Source: Omnitrophica bacterium GWA2_41_15
GTDB lineage: Bacteria > Omnitrophota > Gorgyraeia > Gorgyraeales > Gorgyraeaceae
Assembly: GCA_919902485.1 (NCBI GenBank)
Contig: CAKKRB010000229.1
Coordinates: 1-5,717 of the forward strand
DNA: 5,717 nucleotides
Reading direction: 5' to 3'
Positions 1 to 5,717 of the stretch are shown one piece after another. Position 1 is the first letter of the stretch. Each line of letters opens with the position of its first letter. Position numbers and translations under genes: made by a program. The notes under the pieces were generated by a model. That model was not told where the DNA came from. It saw only the letters and a list, made by a program, of their open reading frames with translations, and did not search any database.

Positions 1-2550
1 GCAAGAGGCCACAGGATTTATCCGAGCGATTCGCTTGTCCCGCATAATGACCCGAGCCTTCTTTTTACCGGCGCTGGGATGAACCAGTTCAAGGAAGAGT
101 TTCTGGGCAGGGTTAAAGGCCCGAGAAGGCTAGCTACATGCCAGAAATGCCTTAGGACAGGAGATTTGGAGAATGTAGGCAAGACTGCCGGTCATCATAC
201 TTTTTTTGAGATGCTAGGGAATTTTTCATTCGGCGATTATTTTAAGAAAGACGCTATATGCTGGGCATGGGAATTTTTGACAAAGGAGCTTGGGATTAGC
301 GAAAAAGATTTCTGGGTTTCTGTTTATAAGGATGATAAAGAGGCATATGAGATATGGAGGGATTCAGTAAAGGTTCCTGAAGAAAAAATTTTCAAACTGG
401 GCGAAAAAGATAATTTCTGGCCTTCAAACGCGCCCAGCGACGGCCCGAACGGGCCATGCGGGCCGTGCTCTGAGATTTTTTTTGGCGGGCCTGACGCTGT
501 AGAGGTATGGAATCTTGTTTTTACGCAATTTGACAGAAAAGATAAAGGCGTTTTAGAGCCTTTACCGAATAAAAATATAGATACTGGAATGGGGCTTGAA
601 AGGATTGCAAGGGTAATGCAGGGGAAGAAAACAAATTTTGAAATAGATTCGTTCGAACCTATCCTTAAAGAAATAATGAACCTCTCCAGCTGCGCTATCC
701 GGATACCGCATCCGGATAGCGCAGCTGGAATTGGTCAGAAAGTTAATGCGATTGCTGATCATGTGCGGGCTGTTACATTTGCAATATCAGATGGGGTTTT
801 GCCTTCAAATGAAGAAAGGGGTTATGTGATTCGTAAGCTTATAAGAAAGGCATTCTGGTGTGGCCGAGGCCTTGGCCTTGATAAGCCGTTCTTATATAAA
901 ATAGTGCCTGTGGTAGCGCAGGTTATGAAAAAACCGTATCCTGAACTCACAGAGCACAGGGAAAATATAAGCCAGATAGTGCTGGAAGAGGAAAAAAGAT
1001 TCAAGAATACAATAGACGATGGAATAGAAAGATTAAAAACAATGATGGCTGAATCCAGGGCATCAGGGATGCTTTCAGGCGAATCAGTCTTTAAACTTTA
1101 CGATACATACGGATTCCCGCTTGAACTTACTCAGGAGATAGCGGAATCCGATAACTTAAAGGTGGATATAAAAGGTTTTAAGGCGCTCATGGAAAATCAG
1201 CGTCTTGCATCCAAGCAGGCTAGCAAAATCACAGGCAATATATTCAATGCAGACGGAAATATTAATATAAAGCTGCCTGATGCGTCGCCTTTTATAGAAG
1301 ATAAGGAAGAAATAAATACAAAAGTAACGCAGATAATCGCGGGAGGCAGTGTTAAGAATGAGATCGGAGAAAAAGAAAAAGCGGGTATCTTTTTAAAGGA
1401 TACTAATTTTTACGGCGAAAAAGGCGGCCAGGCAGGAGACAAAGGTTTTTTGATAAAAAACGGGAAAATAATAGCGGATGTTATAAATGCAATTGATGTG
1501 GCCGGAAGAACCCAGCATGAAATTAAAATGAGGGGCGGGGTGTTGAAAGCAGGCGATCCTGTATCTGCGAAGGTTGATATGGAACGCAGGAATGATATAA
1601 GAAAGAATCACACTGCAACCCATCTTCTGCACAACGCATTGAGAAAAGTCCTTGGGCTGCATGTAAAACAGGCAGGGTCTTTTGTCGCGCCTGAAAGGCT
1701 GCGGTTTGATTTTACTCATTTTAAGGCAGTTACAGATGAGGAGCTTGCAAGAATCGAAGAGCTTGTAAATGAGAATATAAGAAAAAACAGCCTTGTTGCG
1801 ATAAATGAGATGAGCATTGAAGACGCAAAGAAAAAAGATGTTATTGCCCTCTTTGGAGAAAAATACGGGGATGTGGTAAGGATGGTATCTGTCGGAGATT
1901 ACAGCAGGGAATTATGCGGAGGCACGCATGTTGAAAAAACAGGCGAAATAGGCATTTTTAAGATAGTATCTGAATCCTCTATCGCGAGTGGCATGAGGAG
2001 GATTGAAGCGATCACAGGAAAAGCAGCTTACGAGAAGATAAAAGAGGAAGAGGCCATTATTAAAGAAGCGGCAGGCGAATTAAATGTAAGGCCCCAGGAT
2101 ATAGCAAAGGAAATAGAAAAACTTACAAATAGGTTAAAGCAGATGGAAAAAACACTGGAAGGTTTTATCAATAAAAATATCCAGGATAATGTAGAAAATC
2201 TTTTAAGAGCTGCGAAGAAAATCAAAGGCGTGGATGTGGTAATAAGCGAGGTTAAAAACGCTGATTCAGCTTTATTAAGAAAAACCGCTGACCTTGTAAA
2301 GGACAGGCTGGCTAACGGGCTATTTGTGCTTGCGGCTGAGAAAGACGGAAAGATTGCAATGATAGTGGGCATTGGAAAATCCATACAGGGCGCGAAGCTC
2401 GATGCGGTAAAGATTTTGAATGACACAGGAGCTGATTTCGGGATAAAAGGCGGGGGCAGGCCTGATTTTAGCCAGGCAGGCGGCAGCTCAGGCCCGAAAA
2501 TCCAGGATATACTAAAGAAGGCGGAAAAGTTAATAGAGGAGCGCATATGA
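1..2550 (+). CDS. alaS: Alanyl-tRNA synthetase (AlaRS), 5'-truncated by window edge
   Basis: This cytoplasmic class II synthetase charges tRNA-Ala with alanine and hydrolyses mischarged Ser/Gly-tRNA-Ala. The frame is open from base 1, and codons before the ATG at 79 already encode conserved AlaRS sequence (SLVPHNDPSLLFTGAGMNQF), so that ATG is internal. Against E. coli AlaRS about 17-18 N-terminal residues are missing. Visible residues number 849. Counting from base 1, the catalytic core shows FFEMLGNFSFGDYF (68-81), GPCGPCSEI (from 151) and IDTGMGLERI (193-202). The editing domain has the zinc set H537, H541 (HTATH) and C639, H643 (CGGTH), matching E. coli H564/H568/C666/H670 at a constant offset. 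A charged, probably coiled-coil stretch (about 680-730) leads to the C-Ala domain with KGGGRPDFSQAGG (816-828). The oddity is a 15-codon palindrome at residues 229-243, just before the conserved IADH. The stop overlaps the hisD start. Identity is certain. Confidence 0.98.
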   Translation, partial: ARGHRIYPSDSLVPHNDPSLLFTGAGMNQFKEEFLGRVKGPRRLATCQKCLRTGDLENVGKTAGHHTFFEMLGNFSFGDYFKKDAICWAWEFLTKELGISEKDFWVSVYKDDKEAYEIWRDSVKVPEEKIFKLGEKDNFWPSNAPSDGPNGPCGPCSEIFFGGPDAVEVWNLVFTQFDRKDKGVLEPLPNKNIDTGMGLERIARVMQGKKTNFEIDSFEPILKEIMNLSSCAIRIPHPDSAAGIGQKVNAIADHVRAVTFAISDGVLPSNEERGYVIRKLIRKAFWCGRGLGLDKPFLYKIVPVVAQVMKKPYPELTEHRENISQIVLEEEKRFKNTIDDGIERLKTMMAESRASGMLSGESVFKLYDTYGFPLELTQEIAESDNLKVDIKGFKALMENQRLASKQASKITGNIFNADGNINIKLPDASPFIEDKEEINTKVTQIIAGGSVKNEIGEKEKAGIFLKDTNFYGEKGGQAGDKGFLIKNGKIIADVINAIDVAGRTQHEIKMRGGVLKAGDPVSAKVDMERRNDIRKNHTATHLLHNALRKVLGLHVKQAGSFVAPERLRFDFTHFKAVTDEELARIEELVNENIRKNSLVAINEMSIEDAKKKDVIALFGEKYGDVVRMVSVGDYSRELCGGTHVEKTGEIGIFKIVSESSIASGMRRIEAITGKAAYEKIKEEEAIIKEAAGELNVRPQDIAKEIEKLTNRLKQMEKTLEGFINKNIQDNVENLLRAAKKIKGVDVVISEVKNADSALLRKTADLVKDRLANGLFVLAAEKDGKIAMIVGIGKSIQGAKLDAVKILNDTGADFGIKGGGRPDFSQAGGSSGPKIQDILKKAEKLIEERI
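685..729. repeat. Perfect in-frame palindrome inside alaS
   Basis: The arms are 20 bp each, 685-704 and 710-729, perfectly complementary around a 5-nt loop ACCGC. The left arm reads TCCAGCTGCGCTATCCGGAT. Each arm ends in the self-complementary ATCCGGAT. The element is 45 bp, exactly 15 codons in the alaS phase, and encodes SSCAIRIPHPDSAAG. Because it is symmetric and in phase, the other strand encodes SSCAIRMRYPDSAAG, identical at 12 of 15 positions. It lies where AlaRS proteins vary in length, and this segment is 9 residues longer than in E. coli. The geometry is that of a small palindromic element tolerated in coding sequence, as known for Rickettsia palindromic elements. Mobility is an inference from one copy. 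Confidence 0.9.
2536..2541 (+). promoter_or_regulatory. Ribosome binding site of hisD
   Basis: GAGGAG lies inside the last alaS codons, 5 nt before the hisD ATG at 2547. This is near-ideal spacing and, with the ATGA stop/start overlap (2547-2550), supports translation of hisD coupled to or directly following alaS. Confidence 0.8.
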
Positions 2551-3767
2551 AAATTTTGAAATTATCATCCAAGGAGATGCAGAAACTTTTCGAGCGTTAT
2601 TACACCAATAAAAAATACATAGAAGAAAAGGTGAGGAGGATAATCGAAGATGTCAGGAACGAAGGCGACAAGGCTGTGCTGAAATACACCAGGCGTTTCG
2701 ATAAAGTAAAATTCGCTTCTAAAGATTTAAAAGTAGGCATAAACGAGATCAATGGTTCTTTTCAGAACATAGACACCGCTTTTATAGCAAGCCTTAAAAA
2801 TATAATTGAAAATATCCAGAGATATTATAAAAAGGAATTGCCAAAATCCTGGAAGATAAAAAATGACGATGGCGCAGAGCTGGGCGAGATATTCAGGCCT
2901 GTTGAAAGGGTGGGAATATATGTTCCCGCAGGCACAGTGCCTCTTGTCTCAAGCGTTTACATGAGCGTGGTGCCTGCAAGGATGGCAGGGGTTAAAAAAA
3001 TAGTAATAGCCACACCTCCCAATAAATACGGAGGCATAGACCCTCATATCCTTGCAGTTGCGAACCTTTTAAAAGTGGACGAGGTTTATAAAGTAGGCGG
3101 AGCCCAGGCGATAGCAGGGCTTGCGTTTGGCACAAAGACTATTCCGAAGGTTGATAAAATAGTCGGGCCTGGGAATGAATATGTGACTGAGGCAAAGAGG
3201 CAGGTATTTGGTTTTGTGGACATAGATATGCTTGCCGGGCCAAGCGAGGTGGTGATACTCGCGAACCAGTTTTCGGATAAAGATTATGTCGTTCATGACC
3301 TGATGGCGCAGGCAGAACACGCAAAAGGGCTGGCAGTGCTTGTTACAACCTCTAAAAAGTTTGCAAAGGCAGTAAAGGATGAAGACGTGAAAGGGTATAT
3401 AGTGCTTGCGAGGAATATTGAGCAGGCGGTCGAGGTTATAAACAGGATCGCTCCGGAGCATCTTGAGATATTAATCAAGAGGCCTAACAGGATTTTGAAA
3501 AAGATACAGAACGCAGGCGCTATATTTACAGGCCCTTACTCTCCCGTATGCATAGGAGACTATGTTGCAGGGCCGAGCCACATACTTCCTACAGGCGGAA
3601 CTGCGAGATTTTTCTCAGGGCTCGGAGTAAGGTCTTTCTTAAAGAGCATACATACTATTTCCTATTCCAGAAAGGCGCTTGAAAAGGAAAAGGTTTCTAT
3701 TGAAAAAATGACAAAGATAGAGGGTTTAGAGAAACATTTGGAATCGTTTAAAGTTAGATTCAAGTAG
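2547..3767 (+). CDS. hisD: Histidinol dehydrogenase
   Basis: This enzyme catalyses the last two steps of histidine synthesis, NAD-dependent oxidation of L-histidinol through histidinal to L-histidine, as a zinc-dependent cytoplasmic dimer. The 406-residue product has the family signature IDMLAGPSE (226-234) and GPGNEYVTEAKRQV before it. Active-site residues align with E. coli: Q255 and H258 (Q259, H262; zinc), E304 and H305 of PEHL (E326, H327), D338 and H345 of GDYVAGPSH (D360, H367), and H397 (H419). The start is fixed by the MKILKLS N-terminus, a good GAGGAG site and the ATGA overlap with alaS. The protein is shorter than the usual roughly 425-435 residues. By my alignment 18 residues are missing relative to E. 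coli between the QAEH and PEHL motifs, around residues 278-285, with no catalytic residue lost. The TAG stop (3765-3767) lies inside a palindromic repeat. Identity is certain and the enzyme is probably active. Confidence 0.98.
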   Translation: MKILKLSSKEMQKLFERYYTNKKYIEEKVRRIIEDVRNEGDKAVLKYTRRFDKVKFASKDLKVGINEINGSFQNIDTAFIASLKNIIENIQRYYKKELPKSWKIKNDDGAELGEIFRPVERVGIYVPAGTVPLVSSVYMSVVPARMAGVKKIVIATPPNKYGGIDPHILAVANLLKVDEVYKVGGAQAIAGLAFGTKTIPKVDKIVGPGNEYVTEAKRQVFGFVDIDMLAGPSEVVILANQFSDKDYVVHDLMAQAEHAKGLAVLVTTSKKFAKAVKDEDVKGYIVLARNIEQAVEVINRIAPEHLEILIKRPNRILKKIQNAGAIFTGPYSPVCIGDYVAGPSHILPTGGTARFFSGLGVRSFLKSIHTISYSRKALEKEKVSIEKMTKIEGLEKHLESFKVRFK

Positions 3768-3791
3768 GGGACAGGCATGCCTGTCCCCTAC
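3764..3791. repeat. 28-bp perfect palindrome spanning the hisD stop codon
   Basis: It begins GTAGGGGACAGGCA and is followed immediately by its exact complement, centred between 3777 and 3778. The T-A-G at 3765-3767 is the hisD stop codon. The 12-nt CCCTACAGGTAA (3786-3797), which runs past the palindrome's right end, recurs at the second palindrome after hisB. As RNA it could form a stem of about 12 bp with a CAUG loop. There is no following U-run, so it is not a typical intrinsic terminator. It resembles the REP/MITE-like short hairpins found scattered in many environmental bacterial genomes; that link is an inference. Confidence 0.9.
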
Positions 3792-3800
3792 AGGTAATTG

Positions 3801-3807
3801 AAAGGGG
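3801..3807 (+). promoter_or_regulatory. Probable ribosome binding site of hisB
   Basis: AAAGGGG lies 6 nt before the hisB ATG at 3814. It is a modest purine-rich Shine-Dalgarno match just downstream of the palindrome, so hisB kept its own translation signal despite the repeat. Confidence 0.6.
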
Positions 3808-3813
3808 TTTAAC

Positions 3814-4440
3814 ATGAAAAAACGCAAAGCCAAAGTTATTAGAGAAACCAAAGAAACAAATGTTACTGTGAACCTTGCAATTGACGGCAAAGGCGAGGCA
3901 GATATCAAAACAGGCATAGGTTTTCTGGACCACATGCTTACGCTTTTCGCAAAGCATGGTTTTTTTGATTTGAGCATAAGCGCAAAGGGCGATTTGGATG
4001 TGGATATACATCACACAAATGAAGATATAGGAATTACGCTCGGGAGCGCTTTTAAGAAGGCCCTGGGCGATAAAAAGGGAATAAGGCGTTTTGCTGACAG
4101 TTTTGTGCCGATGGACGGGTGCCTTGTGAGGGCAGTGGCGGATATAAGCAACAGGCCCTCGCTGCATATACACTATAAGACAAAGCGCGACATAGAAAAC
4201 ATGCTGGCTAATCTGACAATAGGCGATCCTGTAAAATATTCTTTTGTAAACCTGGAGCAGTTTGTTCAGGCCTTTATTATGAATGCAGGTATAAATATGC
4301 ATATAGAGATTCTTGCTTTTGACAAGGACCTGCACCATCTAATAGAGGCTGTGTTTAAGGCAATGGCCAGGGCGCTTGATGAAGCAACGCAGATTGATAA
4401 AAGGGCAAAAGGCGTGCCTTCGACAAAAGGAAGATTATAA
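3814..4440 (+). CDS. hisB: Imidazoleglycerol-phosphate dehydratase (monofunctional)
   Basis: This enzyme removes water from imidazole-glycerol phosphate to give imidazole-acetol phosphate; the family forms a 24-mer with two Mn ions per active site. The 208-residue product is dehydratase only, without the phosphatase domain fused in E. coli HisB. The N-terminal ETKETNVTV element and TGIGFLDHML (metal ligand H40) come first. The first metal motif is HHTNEDIG (H66, H67, E70), then H163 of NMHIEI and the second HHxxE motif HHLIEA (H174, H175, E178). The phosphate-binding tail GVPSTKG (S203, K205) is intact. Three usually constant places are unusual: MDG (D101-G102) where MDE or MDD is normal, ISNRP (N113) where SGRP is normal, and FDKDLHH where GxNxHH is usual. 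All metal ligands remain, so it is probably active but divergent. The start is supported by AAAGGGG and by the normal N-terminus. It follows hisD after 46 bp. Confidence 0.97.
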   Translation: MKKRKAKVIRETKETNVTVNLAIDGKGEADIKTGIGFLDHMLTLFAKHGFFDLSISAKGDLDVDIHHTNEDIGITLGSAFKKALGDKKGIRRFADSFVPMDGCLVRAVADISNRPSLHIHYKTKRDIENMLANLTIGDPVKYSFVNLEQFVQAFIMNAGINMHIEILAFDKDLHHLIEAVFKAMARALDEATQIDKRAKGVPSTKGRL

Positions 4441-4442
4441 TT

Positions 4443-4473
4443 TGTAGGGAACGGTTTGAAACCGTTCCCTACA
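4443..4473. repeat. 31-bp perfect palindrome after hisB
   Basis: Two 15-nt arms, TGTAGGGAACGGTTT (4443-4457) and its exact complement (4459-4473), flank a single central G at 4458. It starts 2 nt after the hisB stop codon. It shares the GTAGGG...CCCTAC ends and the CCCTACAGGTAA right junction (4467-4478) with the palindrome at 3764-3791. The inner bases differ in pairs, so perfect symmetry is preserved. The downstream sequence is AT-rich (AAATTTTAATAAAT) but lacks the U-run directly after the stem expected of an intrinsic terminator. Confidence 0.9.
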
Positions 4474-4494
4474 GGTAAATTTTAATAAATATTT

Positions 4495-5109
4495 ATGATT
4501 ACAATCATCGATTACGGCATGGGGAATCTGAGGAGCGTGGAGAAGGCATTTGAGAAATACTGTTCAAATGTCGCAGTGAGCTCGTCTGCAAAAGATATAC
4601 TTAAGGCTGACAAAATAATTCTTCCAGGGGTAGGCGCTTTTAAAGTTGCAATGGATGAATTGAAAAAAAGAGGTTTAATAGAGCCGATCAGGGAATCAAT
4701 AGAAAAAGGCAAACCTTTTTTAGGCATATGCCTGGGACTGCAGCTTTTATTTTCTGAGAGCGAAGAGGGCGGAAAGATCAAAGGCCTTGATATAATAAAG
4801 GGCAGGGTAAAGAGGTTTAAGGATAAAAAAGGGCTTAAGGTGCCGCATATGGGGTGGAATGAAATAAAGTTAAAAGTTAAAAGTCAAAAGTCAAAAGTTA
4901 TGGATGGGGTAAAAAATGGGAGTTATATGTATTTTGTGCATTCTTATTATGTGGAACCGAAGGATAAAGATGTGATTTTATGCGAGACAGATTATGGCGG
5001 AAACTTTACATCAGGCATTTACAAGGATAATGTATGCGGGTTTCAATTTCACCCTGAAAAAAGCCAGGCTGTGGGGCTAAAGATAGTAGAAAACTTTGTG
5101 AATTTGTGA
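4495..5109 (+). CDS. hisH: Imidazole glycerol phosphate synthase, glutamine amidotransferase subunit
   Basis: HisH hydrolyses glutamine and channels ammonia to its partner HisF, which converts PRFAR to imidazole-glycerol phosphate and AICAR. The 204-residue class I glutaminase shows the expected N-terminus MITIIDYGMGNLRSV, the oxyanion strand LPGVGAF, nucleophile C79 in GICLGLQLL, and H186 and E188 in FHPEKSQ, completing the triad. PHMGWNEI and YFVHSYY are also intact. Between them lies a Lys/Ser/Val-rich stretch (about residues 124-136) encoded by a 7-bp tandem repeat; this loop is about 3 residues longer than in E. coli. The ATG at 4495 matches the family N-terminus exactly, yet no good Shine-Dalgarno precedes it: the nearest AGG (4473-4475) is 19 nt away, at the edge of the palindromic repeat. 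HisF is not in view. Confidence 0.97.
   Translation: MITIIDYGMGNLRSVEKAFEKYCSNVAVSSSAKDILKADKIILPGVGAFKVAMDELKKRGLIEPIRESIEKGKPFLGICLGLQLLFSESEEGGKIKGLDIIKGRVKRFKDKKGLKVPHMGWNEIKLKVKSQKSKVMDGVKNGSYMYFVHSYYVEPKDKDVILCETDYGGNFTSGIYKDNVCGFQFHPEKSQAVGLKIVENFVNL
4866..4900 (+). repeat. Five-copy 7-bp tandem repeat inside hisH
   Basis: Five consecutive units AAAGTTA, AAAGTTA, AAAGTCA, AAAGTCA, AAAGTTA differ only at the sixth base (T or C). Because 7 is not a multiple of 3, the repeat is read in rotating phase and gives the low-complexity peptide KLKVKSQKSKV. It falls in a variable surface loop between the conserved HMGWN and YFVHSY segments. Similar heptamer arrays are known in cyanobacteria, but a shared origin cannot be claimed. 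Confidence 0.88.
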
Positions 5110-5115
5110 CCGAAC

Positions 5116-5119
5116 GGAG
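5116..5119 (+). promoter_or_regulatory. Probable ribosome binding site of hisA
   Basis: GGAG lies 11 nt before the hisA ATG at 5131, within the 21-nt gap after hisH. The spacing is long but acceptable and no better site is present. Confidence 0.45.
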
Positions 5120-5130
5120 TAAGCGTAAAT

Positions 5131-5717
5131 ATGATAATAATACCAGCAATAGATATTATTGGTGGCAAGGTCGTGAGGCTAGAAAAAGGCGACTTTAATA
5201 AAGAAAAGGTCTATTCAAGCGACCCTCTTGAAATTGCAAAAAACTGGGAGGAAAAAGGAGCGGAATTTTTGCACATAGTTGACCTGGACGGCGCAAGAGA
5301 AGGAAAAATAAAAAATGTGGCCGTGATAACCAATATCATGAAAAATATAAAGGTGCCATGCGAGGTCGGAGGCGGAATCAGGTATAGGGCTGACGTAGAT
5401 TATTTTCTGAAAAACGGAGCGGCCCGCGTGGTGCTTGGCACAAAGGCCTTTGAAGATCCTGATTATTTGAGAAAGCTGATAGATAATTTCAATGAGAAGA
5501 TAGTGGTGAGCTGTGATTTTTCAGGAAACGAGGTTGTGAAAAAAGGGTGGCAGGAAAAGACAATGATGGGGCCGATAGACGCTGTTAAGCAGATGCGGAC
5601 AATAGGCGTTAAGACTATTGTGGTGACGGATATCAACGTGGACGGGACACTGACAGGCCCGAACATGGAGAGATTAAAGGAAATTCTAGATGCTGTGGAT
5701 ATTTCTGTAATAGCCTC
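5131..5717 (+). CDS. hisA: ProFAR isomerase (HisA), 3'-truncated by window edge
   Basis: This (beta-alpha)8 barrel enzyme catalyses the Amadori isomerisation of ProFAR to PRFAR, the substrate of HisHF. The frame is open from the ATG to the window end, giving 195 complete codons of an expected 240 or so. The N-terminus MIIIPAIDIIGGKVVRLEKGD is typical and carries the general base D8. VDLDGA follows, where HisF would have LDITAS, which sets HisA apart from its paralogue. Next come GGGIR (80-84) and the second catalytic Asp, D129, in VSCDFSGNEV, aligning with E. coli D129. TDINVDGTLTGPN (from T166) is the second phosphate-half motif, and the sequence ends in VIAS, normally followed by GG. It lies 21 nt after hisH, so translation is probably linked. 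The order hisH-hisA suggests hisF follows, but that is outside the window. Confidence 0.97.
   Translation, partial: MIIIPAIDIIGGKVVRLEKGDFNKEKVYSSDPLEIAKNWEEKGAEFLHIVDLDGAREGKIKNVAVITNIMKNIKVPCEVGGGIRYRADVDYFLKNGAARVVLGTKAFEDPDYLRKLIDNFNEKIVVSCDFSGNEVVKKGWQEKTMMGPIDAVKQMRTIGVKTIVVTDINVDGTLTGPNMERLKEILDAVDISVIA

Noticed and set aside
79..81. ATG at 79 as the start of alaS
   Set aside because: The preceding 26 in-frame codons encode conserved AlaRS residues (GHRIYPSDSLVPHNDPSLLF), so the true start lies before the window.
443..466. GC-rich inverted repeat GGCCCGAACGGGCC and neighbouring GGGCC copies
   Set aside because: It is explained by codons for the conserved GPNGPCGPC motif of AlaRS.
562..762. 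A - strand open frame containing SSCAIRMRYPDSAAG, similar to the + strand AlaRS segment
   Set aside because: It is not a gene. The likeness is the direct result of the palindrome at 685-729 being in phase on both strands.
862..877. Short near-palindrome GGCCGAGGCCTTGGCC
   Set aside because: It is short and imperfect, lies in ordinary AlaRS coding sequence, and fits simple codon use for GRGLGL.
2028..2546. A 172-codon open frame on the - strand, antisense to the end of alaS
   Set aside because: It is a Ser/Phe-rich mirror of Lys/Glu/Ala-rich AlaRS codons, with no motif of its own and complete overlap with alaS.
3764..3810. Palindrome after hisD as a factor-independent terminator
   Set aside because: No U-run follows the stem, and a his gene in the same direction starts within 25 nt with its own ribosome site, so termination here is not supported.
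3760..4338. A 192-codon open frame on the - strand, antisense to hisB
   Set aside because: It lies wholly over a well-supported IGPD gene, has no recognisable domain, and its Cys/His/Tyr-rich composition is that of an antisense shadow.
4443..4490. Palindrome after hisB as a terminator or attenuator
   Set aside because: The AT-rich tail is not a T-run directly after the stem. No leader peptide with His codons or alternative stem was seen.

Overview
This window is a five-gene, single-strand block from a bacterial chromosome: the 3' part of alaS (alanyl-tRNA synthetase) followed by a histidine biosynthesis cluster, hisD, hisB, hisH and the 5' part of hisA. All genes read on the + strand and are tightly packed. 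alaS and hisD overlap by 4 bp, and the other gaps are 46, 54 and 21 bp. No promoter, factor-independent terminator, tRNA, rRNA, CRISPR array or transposase gene could be supported. Both ends cut through genes: about 17-18 codons are missing from the alaS start and about 45-50 from the hisA end.

The source looks like an uncultivated, moderately AT-rich bacterium with many AGG/AGA Arg and ATA Ile codons. The AlaRS sequence, the compact his operon and the small palindromic and heptameric repeats remind me of Omnitrophota or related PVC-type metagenome genomes. This is an impression from memory, not a demonstrated assignment.

The his genes work in one pathway. HisA isomerises ProFAR to PRFAR. 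HisH supplies ammonia to its partner HisF (not in view, probably next downstream) to make imidazole-glycerol phosphate (IGP) and AICAR. HisB, here only the dehydratase (IGPD), converts IGP to imidazole-acetol phosphate. HisD carries out the last two oxidations, from histidinol to histidine. hisG, hisI/E, hisC and histidinol-phosphate phosphatase are not in the window.

The most interesting content is a set of short invasive-looking repeats laid over otherwise ordinary genes. (1) A perfect 20-bp-arm palindrome sits inside alaS, is exactly 15 codons long and in frame, and encodes nearly the same peptide on both strands. (2) Two related perfect palindromes (GTAGGG...CCCTAC) lie at the stop codons of hisD and hisB; they differ by paired changes and share a 3' flank, and the first supplies the hisD stop codon. 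(3) A five-copy 7-bp tandem repeat lies inside hisH. Also notable are an 18-residue internal shortening of HisD that keeps all catalytic residues, and unusual residues at conserved IGPD motifs. No wholly new multi-gene system is visible.
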